The position numbers and the translations under genes are program-made. DNA of 6,624 nucleotides, taken from positions 1 to 6,624 of the forward strand of contig JAOPUY010000192.1 of assembly GCA_025963265.1 (NCBI GenBank). The letters are read 5' to 3'. The notes under the pieces were generated by a model. It was not told the DNA's origin, did not search any database, and saw only the letters and a program-made list of their open reading frames with translations. This DNA is from Frankiales bacterium (GTDB taxonomy: Bacteria > Actinomycetota > Actinomycetes > Mycobacteriales > Jatrophihabitantaceae). Below are positions 1 to 6,624 of this stretch, piece after piece (the stretch's first letter is position 1; each line of letters begins with the position of its first letter).

Positions 1-94
1 CGCGGTCGGGTGCGGTTGGACGGGCGCTCTACTCGGGAAAACGGGCCTGGCGCGGCGGATTGCCCGGATCTGGGGGGTTCGAGTAGGACAAAGG

Positions 95-123
95 TTGTCA
101 CTTTCCCCCCCGACATGTAGTCG
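95..123 (+). promoter_or_regulatory. Putative bldD promoter (-35/-10)
   Basis: TTGTCA at 95-100 matches the vegetative -35 consensus TTGACA at five of six positions. A 17-base spacer, C-rich in its middle, leads to TAGTCG at 118-123, a weak -10 of the actinobacterial TAnnnT type. Transcription would then start near 130, inside the BldD-box match, which suits repression by a bound dimer. An alternative -10 is TACGCT at 131-136, but it has no good -35 at the right distance. This is inferred from motifs alone. Confidence 0.4.
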
Positions 124-128
124 CCACT

Positions 129-143
129 GTTACGCTGTGTGTT
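129..143 (+). promoter_or_regulatory. BldD box (probable autoregulatory operator)
   Basis: The 15-mer GTTACGCTGTGTGTT fits the published BldD operator consensus nTnACnCwGnGTnAn at all specified positions except one (T instead of A at position 14). It lies about 100 bases upstream of the bldD start, over or just downstream of the probable promoter. Streptomyces BldD is known to bind and repress its own promoter when dimerised by cyclic di-GMP, so autoregulation is the natural reading. The match is seen directly; binding is inferred. Confidence 0.65.
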
Positions 144-180
144 CTAAGAGGATAAACAGGTACATAACGGAGTGATTTCG

Positions 181-246
181 GTGACCGTGCGTGGCCGGAA
201 AATGTGCGAAGGTACAAGCAAAGTTATCGAGGGACGAGAAACGTGA
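181..246 (+). CDS. Possible 21-residue leader ORF coupled to bldD
   Basis: A GTG at 181 is preceded by GGAG at 169-172 with an 8-base gap, a good Shine-Dalgarno arrangement. The frame stays open for 21 codons and ends in TGA at 244-246. That stop overlaps the proposed bldD GTG start (243-245) in a GTGA junction typical of translational coupling. The peptide would begin VTVRGRKMCEG, is basic in its first half, and resembles no family I recognise. No run of rare or repeated codons suggests classical attenuation. It could be chance, since the bldD start has its own ribosome-binding site, and conservation in relatives is unknown. Confidence 0.3.
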   Translation: MTVRGRKMCEGTSKVIEGRET

Positions 247-794
247 CCGAACACAGCACCGGCGCCATCGAGGAAGCCGATCACAGCGCCGAGGCGCCAG
301 ATGACCGCGAGTACGCGCGCGCCCTCGGGACGCGGCTGCGGGCGGTGCGCTCGCAACAGCGTTTGTCGCTGCACGGCGTCGAGCGCAAGTCCGGTGGCAA
401 GTGGAAAGCGGTGGTCGTCGGCTCCTACGAGCGCGGTGACCGCGCCGTGTCGGTCGCCCGGCTGGCCGAGCTCGCCGACTTCTACGGCGTCCCGATCTCC
501 GAGCTGCTGCCCTCCGAGGAGGGCGCCTCCTCCGGCCGCATCGATCCCTCCGGCAAGATCGTGCTGGACTTGCAGAAGATGCAGAACGTGCCGGCTGAGG
601 ATGCCGCGCCGCTGGTCCGCTACGCGCAGTCCATCCAGCGCCAGCGCGGTGACTACGGGAACAAGGTGCTGTCCATCCGGGGCGAGGACCTGCGGGCGCT
701 CGCGCTGATGTTCGACACCTCGCTCGAGCAGCTGACCGAGAAGCTCATCGCCTGGGGCGTGCTCGCCCCCGGCTCGATCGGTCACGTCGACTAA
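243..794 (+). CDS. bldD: BldD, c-di-GMP-responsive transcriptional regulator
   Basis: Developmental master repressor of actinobacteria: a DNA-binding protein that dimerises around cyclic di-GMP and holds back sporulation genes during growth. The 183-residue product has an XRE-type helix-turn-helix domain at about residues 23-85, including the signature KAVVVGSYERGDRAVSVARL. A C-terminal ligand domain spans about 105-178. The c-di-GMP signature RxD-x8-RxxD is intact as RGD at 135-137 and RGED at 146-149, so the protein should bind the nucleotide. The GTG start at 243 is chosen because GAGGGA lies 8 bases upstream. A GTG at 204 would add 13 residues but lacks a ribosome-binding site. The protein carries about 20 extra, acidic N-terminal residues compared with Streptomyces BldD (about 167 residues). 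The gene stands alone on the plus strand, convergent with nusB, and a BldD-box match lies upstream. Function call is firm; the start is slightly less so. Confidence 0.95.
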   Translation: MTEHSTGAIEEADHSAEAPDDREYARALGTRLRAVRSQQRLSLHGVERKSGGKWKAVVVGSYERGDRAVSVARLAELADFYGVPISELLPSEEGASSGRIDPSGKIVLDLQKMQNVPAEDAAPLVRYAQSIQRQRGDYGNKVLSIRGEDLRALALMFDTSLEQLTEKLIAWGVLAPGSIGHVD

Positions 795-798
795 CCTG

Positions 799-1197
799 CT
801 AGCTCTGGTCGCGCAGCACCCGACCCAGGATGCCGTTGACGAACTTGGGCGAGTCATCGGTCGACAGGCTCTTGGCCAGCTCGACCGCCTCGTCGATGGC
901 GACTGCGTCCGGAACGTCGGCCGCCCACAGCAGCTCATACAGGCCCACTCGCAGGATCGCCCGGTCGACGCCCGGCATCCGGTCGAGGGTCCACCCCTCG
1001 GAGTACTCCGACAGCAGCTGATCGATGGCTTCCTGCCGCAGGCTCACACCCTCGACCAACTCGACCGTGTAGTCATTGATCGGCGGATCGGCCAGCGCCA
1101 CCCGCTCGGCCAGCGTCCGCACCGGGTCGTCGCCCCGCAGATCTGCCTCATACATCAGGTCGACCGCGCGTTTGCGCGCCTTGCTCCGAGCGGCCAT
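799..1197 (-). CDS. nusB: Transcription antitermination factor NusB
   Basis: NusB pairs with ribosomal protein S10 (NusE) on boxA RNA and helps RNA polymerase read through rRNA operons; it also supports rRNA processing. The 132-residue, all-helical product spans the whole single-domain family from the opening ARSKARKRAVDLMYEADLRG (helix 1, basic RNA-binding face) to the conserved end. Near the C-terminus are the family hallmarks VPDAVAIDEAVELAKSLSTDDSPKFVNGILGRV, split as AIDEAVELAK at about residues 99-108 and PKFVNGILGRVL at about 117-128. Length is normal for the family. The ATG at 1197 is 19 bases after the efp stop, so the two genes are probably co-transcribed. No clear Shine-Dalgarno is visible, which suggests translation depends on ribosomes arriving from efp. 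It ends in TAG, 4 bases from the bldD stop on the other strand. Confidence 0.95.
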   Translation of the reverse strand: MAARSKARKRAVDLMYEADLRGDDPVRTLAERVALADPPINDYTVELVEGVSLRQEAIDQLLSEYSEGWTLDRMPGVDRAILRVGLYELLWAADVPDAVAIDEAVELAKSLSTDDSPKFVNGILGRVLRDQS

Positions 1198-1216
1198 CTA
1201 GCGGGTCCGGGCCGTC

Positions 1217-1780
1217 TCAGCCACTGATGCGACCGAGGTAACGGCCGTCCCGGGTGTCGATCTTGATCTTCTCGCCGGTGGTGACGAACAGCGGCACCTG
1301 GACCTCGGCCCCGGTCTCCACCGTCGCCGGCTTCGTGCCGCCGGTCGCGCGGTCGCCCTGCAGGCCGGGCTCGGTGTAGGTGATCAGCAGCTCGACCGAG
1401 GTCGGCAGCTCGATGTAGAGCGGCAGCCCCTCGTGCACGGCGACGACCGCCTCCGCGTTGTCCAACAGGTAATCCGCCGCGCTGCCCACCACCGCGGCCG
1501 GAACGTACATCTGCTCGTAGTTGTCGCCGTCCATGAAGACGAAGTCCTCACCCTCTTTGTAGAGGTAGGTCATCGCGCGCTTGTCGACGTTCGCGGTCTC
1601 GACCTTGGTGCCCGCGTTGAACGTCTTGTCGACCACCTTGCCCGACAGCACGCTCTTGAGCGTGGTGCGGACGAACGCGGGGCCTTTGCCGGGCTTCACG
1701 TGCTGGAATTCCACCACTGTCCATAACTGGCCGTCGATGTTGAGGACGAGCCCGTTCTTCAGATCGTTCGTGGAGGCCAT
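1217..1780 (-). CDS. efp: Translation elongation factor P
   Basis: EF-P enters the ribosome between the P and E sites and speeds peptide-bond formation at polyproline stretches. The 187-residue length is standard. It shows the N-terminal KOW-like domain (about 1-65), the central OB domain (about 67-128) and the C-terminal OB domain (about 130-187). The loop that reaches the peptidyl-transferase centre reads KPGKGPAF, with Lys32 at its tip, the residue modified in some bacteria. No modification gene of the EpmA/EpmB type is visible here. The family signature near the C-terminus is present as [11 protein letters not shown]. The ATG at 1780 has AGGAGA about 11 bases upstream. It leads a probable two-gene efp-nusB transcript, which is a common actinobacterial arrangement. 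Family assignment is certain. Confidence 0.97.
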   Translation of the reverse strand: MASTNDLKNGLVLNIDGQLWTVVEFQHVKPGKGPAFVRTTLKSVLSGKVVDKTFNAGTKVETANVDKRAMTYLYKEGEDFVFMDGDNYEQMYVPAAVVGSAADYLLDNAEAVVAVHEGLPLYIELPTSVELLITYTEPGLQGDRATGGTKPATVETGAEVQVPLFVTTGEKIKIDTRDGRYLGRISG

Positions 1781-1864
1781 GAGCGCGTGAATCTCCTAGG
1801 GCGGCTGCGCGACGGTGCGTGGGTTCGATCGAGGGACGGCGCCCCCGAGGAGCACCAGCTGTCC

Positions 1865-1870
1865 AGTTTA
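1865..1870 (-). promoter_or_regulatory. Weak candidate -10 box for efp-nusB
   Basis: Read on the minus strand, this is TAAACT, a TAnnnT match in otherwise very G+C-rich DNA, about 85 bases upstream of the efp start. The -35 position (17-18 bases further upstream) is G+C-rich and does not resemble TTGACA. It is the only A+T-rich hexamer of this kind in the truB-efp gap (1781-1919). I see no clear hairpin with a U tract there, so the upstream operon may also read through into efp. Confidence 0.25.
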
Positions 1871-1919
1871 CCGGCACGCCGGGGCGGTCGCGGCCACCGG
1901 TCGCCTCGGGCCCGGCGGC

Positions 1920-2822
1920 TCAGGTGAACGGGGTGAAGCCGAGGATCGGGCGGGCCCGGCCAGCCGACTCGGCCAGCAACGCCCGGGCGGCGCCGTGCTC
2001 GTCGATTCCGCCGTAGGTGCCCTCGATGCCGGCCATGGCGATGGTGCGCCCGAAGCTCACCTCGCTCGCCTCCTCCGCGGTCAAGCCTCGAATGGGCATG
2101 CTGGCGGCGATCGCGGCCGGCAGCGGCAGCGCGATGGGGTCATCCAGTTCGCTCAGTTGGGACAGCGTCAACGCGGCGGCCTCGGTGAAGGGGCCGACCC
2201 GCGTCCGGCGCAGCGCGGTCAAGTGGCCGCCCACGCCCAACGCGGCGCCGAGATCACGCGCGAGCGCTCGGATGTAGGTGCCCGAGGAGCAGTCGATGCT
2301 GACGTCGAAGTCGGTGAACTCGCCCTCGACCCGAGGCCGACCGAGCACCTCGAACCGGCTCACGGTGACCGGTCGCTCGTCGAGCTCGACCTGCTCGCCG
2401 GCCCGGACGAGCGCGTAGGCGCGTTGGCCATCGACCTTGATGGCTGAGACCGACGAGGGCCGCTGCATGATCTCGCCGGTCAACGCGGTGATGCCGGCGA
2501 CGATCTCGGCCGAGCCGATCGAGCTGGCGTCGGCGGTGCTGAGCACAACGCCCTAGGCGTCATCGGTCTCGGTGGCCGCGCCCAATCGGATGGTCGACAG
2601 ATAGGTCTTGTCGCTCAGCAGCAGGTGATTGAGCAGCTTCGTCGAGCGCTCGACGCCCAGCACCAGCACCCCGGTGGCCATCGGGTCCAAGGTCCCCGCG
2701 TGCCCGACCCGCCGCGTCTTGGCGATGCGCCGGACCTTGGCCACGACATCGTGCGAGGTCATGCCCGACTCTTTGTCGACGATGATCAGCCCGCCCGGTC
2801 CGGTCGGTCCCTTGCGGGCCAT
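1920..2822 (-). pseudogene. truB: TruB, tRNA pseudouridine-55 synthase, interrupted by an in-frame TAG
   Basis: TruB converts U55 of the tRNA T-loop to pseudouridine. The ATG at 2822 shares a base with the stop of the MATE gene (TAATG), so translation is coupled. The frame spans 300 codons, normal for actinobacterial TruB, but codon 90 (2555-2553) is TAG. The first 89 residues hold [14 protein letters not shown] with catalytic Asp46 and the [10 protein letters not shown] motif (Tyr74). After the stop, the same frame continues with PSSVSAIKV (Lys129) and SSGTYIRALARDLG (Tyr183, Arg185), then a TruB C-terminal domain to TGA at 1920. The active site is therefore split across the stop. Homologues read DAEG or DADG where this reads DA-stop-G, so one G-to-T change (GAG to TAG) explains it. 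A GTG at 2546, 6 bases past the stop, could restart a 209-residue C-terminal piece, but it would lack Asp46. Alternatives are a sequencing error or readthrough. nusB and infB also end in TAG, which argues against general TAG reassignment. Confidence 0.85.
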
Positions 2823-4144
2823 TAGAGCGTCTCCCCCACGATCAGCCAGCGGCCACTTCGGGCCCGCAGCGCCATGCCCACCAGCCGTAGGCCGATGAAC
2901 GCGGCCAGCCCGGCCCAGACGCCCGCGAGTCCCCAGCCGAAGTGCAGCGCGGCCAGCGCGAGCGGGACGTAGCCGAACAGCGCGGCCAGCACGGTGACGG
3001 TGCGGATGAACGCGTTGTCGCCGGCGCCTAGCAGCACCCCGTCCAAGGCGAACACTATCCCGGCCGCCGGCATCATCAGAACCAGCACGGGCCAGATGAG
3101 GTGAGTCTGATGACGCACCGCGCCGTCGGGGCTGAACGCCGCCGGGATGAGCGACCAGCCGGCTGCGGTCACCGCCGCGAACCCGAGCCCGGCCAGCAGC
3201 CCGTATCGGCTGACCCGCCAGGCGGTGGCCCGGGCCGAGGCGACGTCGCCGCTGCCGAGCGCCGCGCCGACGAGCGACTGCGCGGCGATGGCGAAGGAAT
3301 CCAGCAGCAGCGCGATCAGATTCCACAGCTGCATGCCGACTTGGTGCGCGGCCAGCTGGGCCGCGCCCATCCGTCCGGCGACACCGGCCGCGGTGAGATA
3401 AGCCGCTTGAAACGCGGCCGATCGCAACACCAGGTCGCGGCTCACGATCAGCTGCTTGGCCATTACCGGCCACTGCGGGCGGGCGGCGCCGGCCCGGCGC
3501 CGAATGGCCAGCACGCATAGCAGCGCGCCCAGCCATTGGGCGCTCACGTTGGCGATCGCCGAGCCCCGCAGGCCGAGCCCGAGCGGGTAGACCAGCACTG
3601 GCGAGGCGATCGCCGAGATCACGTTGGCCAGCAGCACGATCCGGACCGGCGTCTTGGTTTCCTGCACCCCGCGCATCCAGCCGTTGCCGGCCAGCACCAG
3701 CAGCACACCGGGCAGTCCGAGCAACGCGATGCGCAGCCAGGAGCTGGCCTGCGCCGCGACGGCGTGATCGTCGCCGACCACCAGTCGGACCAGTGGACCG
3801 AGGGCGAGTTCGCCGGCCAGGACGGCCAGCGCGCCGATGCCCAGGCCCAGCCAACTGGCCTGGACGCCCTCGTTGACGGCGGCGTCGACCCGACCGGCGC
3901 CGAAGTAGCGCGCGGCCCGGGCGGTCGTGCCGTACTCCAGGGAGGTGCCGATGATGGCCAGCAGCGTCATGACGACCCCGCCGGCGCCGAGCGCGGCCAG
4001 CTGATCGCGACCGAGATGGCCGACGACGGCGGTGTCGACCAGTAGGAACAGCGGCTCGGCCGCGAGCACCACGAACGCCGAGGCGGCCAGGATCACGATC
4101 CGGCGAGCGGGCGCCGGCGGCGGCTCAGTCCTCTTCGACGACAC
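2822..4144 (-). CDS. MATE-family (DinF-like) efflux transporter
   Basis: A polytopic inner-membrane exporter of the multidrug and toxic compound extrusion family, which uses a Na+ or H+ gradient. The substrate cannot be told from sequence. The product (about 440 residues) is almost entirely hydrophobic, consistent with 12 transmembrane helices in two MatE repeats. The first helix carries [16 protein letters not shown] (about residues 30-45), whose acidic residues are typical of the DinF branch. [14 protein letters not shown] follows at about 153-166, another family hallmark. The start is uncertain: GTG at 4144 overlaps rbfA by 20 bases, GTG at 4171 would overlap by 47, and GTG at 4096 would cut into helix 1. 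None has a clear Shine-Dalgarno. I chose 4144 because it gives a short hydrophilic leader before helix 1. It is translationally coupled to rbfA upstream and truB downstream. A DinF-like gene near rbfA/truB is seen in other actinobacteria, so it is not an obvious insertion. Confidence 0.9.
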   Translation of the reverse strand: MSSKRTEPPPAPARRIVILAASAFVVLAAEPLFLLVDTAVVGHLGRDQLAALGAGGVVMTLLAIIGTSLEYGTTARAARYFGAGRVDAAVNEGVQASWLGLGIGALAVLAGELALGPLVRLVVGDDHAVAAQASSWLRIALLGLPGVLLVLAGNGWMRGVQETKTPVRIVLLANVISAIASPVLVYPLGLGLRGSAIANVSAQWLGALLCVLAIRRRAGAARPQWPVMAKQLIVSRDLVLRSAAFQAAYLTAAGVAGRMGAAQLAAHQVGMQLWNLIALLLDSFAIAAQSLVGAALGSGDVASARATAWRVSRYGLLAGLGFAAVTAAGWSLIPAAFSPDGAVRHQTHLIWPVLVLMMPAAGIVFALDGVLLGAGDNAFIRTVTVLAALFGYVPLALAALHFGWGLAGVWAGLAAFIGLRLVGMALRARSGRWLIVGETL

Positions 4145-4559
4145 GCGGCTTGCGGTACGGGTCCGGATCACCCGCGTGCAGGGCGTTGATCCGCACCCGC
4201 TCGACCTCGGCGTCGGCCTGGCGGGCCAAGGCCAAGAGATCCTCGATCTGCTTGGCCGACTCGGGCAGCTCGTCGAGGATGAAGGCGACGGTCGGAGTGA
4301 ACTTCACCCCGGTCTGGCGGCCGACCTCGGAGCGGATTTGGCCTTTGGCCGCCTCCAGGGCGGCTCCGGACTCCGCGCGCTCGGTCTCGTCGCCGTACAC
4401 GGTGTAGAAGACGGTGGCGTCGTGCAGATCACCGGTGAGCTTGACGTCGGTCACGGTGACCATGCCCAGTCGCGGGTCCTTGATCTGGCTCTCGATGTAG
4501 GAGGCGACGATCTGCTTGATACGGCCGGCCATCCGTCGGGAGCGAGGTGAATCAGCCAT
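4125..4559 (-). CDS. rbfA: 30S ribosome-binding factor RbfA
   Basis: RbfA is a small KH-fold protein that binds the immature 30S subunit near the 5' helix of 16S rRNA and assists its maturation, notably in the cold. The 144-residue product matches over its full length: a basic N-terminal helix (RSRRMAGRIKQIVASYI), the IKDPRLGMVTVTDVKLTGDL strand region at about residues 26-45, VFYTVYGD at about 50-57, and the GRQTGVKFTPTVAFILDE core at about 80-97. An acidic and basic mixed C-terminal tail follows. The ATG at 4559 gives the conserved MAD opening of relatives. A TTG at 4568 would add three residues and sits only 4 bases after AAAGGA, while the ATG sits 13 bases after it; neither spacing is ideal. 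It follows infB in the same direction and its end overlaps the MATE gene. Confidence 0.95.
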   Translation of the reverse strand: MADSPRSRRMAGRIKQIVASYIESQIKDPRLGMVTVTDVKLTGDLHDATVFYTVYGDETERAESGAALEAAKGQIRSEVGRQTGVKFTPTVAFILDELPESAKQIEDLLALARQADAEVERVRINALHAGDPDPYRKPRVVEED

Positions 4560-4590
4560 GGTGGTCAAACGGTCCTTTCAGGCGGCACGT

Positions 4591-4628
4591 CTCTGCCCGG
4601 TCCCAGGGTGAACCGGGACCGGGCAGAG
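4591..4628 (-). other. Perfect 14-bp hairpin between infB and rbfA
   Basis: CTCTGCCCGGTCCC at 4591-4604 is exactly complementary to GGGACCGGGCAGAG at 4615-4628, with a 10-base loop. The RNA hairpin would form 11 bases after the infB stop and ends about 31 bases before the rbfA ATG. No U tract follows on the minus strand, so it is not a canonical intrinsic terminator. It could be a U-less actinobacterial terminator, a partial attenuator, or a barrier protecting the infB mRNA 3' end. A 7-base direct repeat, AGGCGGC, occurs at 4580-4586 and 4627-4633 around it. Confidence 0.7.
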
Positions 4629-4638
4629 GCGGCGTTGA

Positions 4639-6624
<1,986 letters not shown>

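Noticed and set aside
29..86. Inverted repeat CTACTCG (29-35) / CGAGTAG (80-86) upstream of bldD
   Set aside because: Only 7 bp with a 44-base gap and poor extension; easily chance.
1..94. PyrR-type attenuator or the start of a divergent gene upstream of bldD
   Set aside because: No PyrR-binding-loop match and no supported coding frame in either direction. The stretch is too short to judge.
1815..2447. Long plus-strand ORF opposite truB
   Set aside because: Low-complexity composition typical of antisense frames in high-GC DNA; the opposite strand has clear TruB homology.
2553..2555. TAG reassigned as a sense codon across the genome
   Set aside because: nusB and infB both end in TAG at their expected lengths, so TAG acts as a normal stop here.
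2553..3854. A 433-codon minus-strand reading frame that ends in the first part of TruB
   Set aside because: Only the last 90 codons are TruB. Upstream of 2822 it is an Arg/Gly-rich out-of-frame shadow of the MATE gene.
3536..4045. Plus-strand ORF opposite the MATE gene
   Set aside because: Rich in Gln, Asp, Gly and Arg with no recognisable domain; it mirrors the codons of the membrane protein on the other strand.
4605..4614. Loop sequence GGTTCACCCT (minus strand) as part of a tRNA T-arm
   Set aside because: No acceptor, D or anticodon arms surround it; the 14-bp stem is not tRNA-like.

Overview
The window is G+C-rich and reads as a high-GC Gram-positive actinobacterium. The clearest marker is a BldD orthologue, the developmental master regulator of sporulating and related actinobacteria. 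IF-2 also has a Gly/Arg-rich N-terminal tail typical of the phylum. I cannot name the genus. Every gene except bldD lies on the minus strand, and almost every base belongs to conserved information-processing genes. I see no mobile element, CRISPR array, phage gene, tRNA or rRNA.

Layout from left to right: positions 1-242 are the bldD leader, with a strong BldD-box match at 129-143, a plausible sigma-70-type promoter, and a possible 21-codon leader ORF whose stop overlaps the bldD start. bldD (243-794, +) runs tail-to-tail into nusB (799-1197, -), with 4 bases between their stops. efp (1217-1780, -) lies just upstream of nusB. A 139-base gap (1781-1919) then separates efp from the second cluster. 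In transcription order this cluster is infB (enters at 6624, 5' end missing, ends 4639), rbfA (4559-4125), a MATE-family exporter (4144-2822) and truB (2822-1920).

The minus-strand cluster is the familiar infB-rbfA-truB translation and ribosome-maturation operon: IF-2 for initiation, RbfA for 30S maturation and TruB for tRNA psi55. Here it is followed directly by efp-nusB, which serve translation elongation and rRNA antitermination. The ribF and rpsO genes that commonly follow truB are absent.

The most notable observation is that truB is interrupted by an in-frame TAG at codon 90. Homology continues in the same frame on both sides, so it is a point nonsense change (probably GAG to TAG) rather than a frameshift. 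This means a recent pseudogene, a split or readthrough protein, or a sequence error. Other points of interest are the bldD autoregulatory box, the possible coupled leader ORF, and a perfect 14-bp hairpin between infB and rbfA. I found no wholly new multi-gene system; the content is mostly conserved housekeeping with these local oddities.
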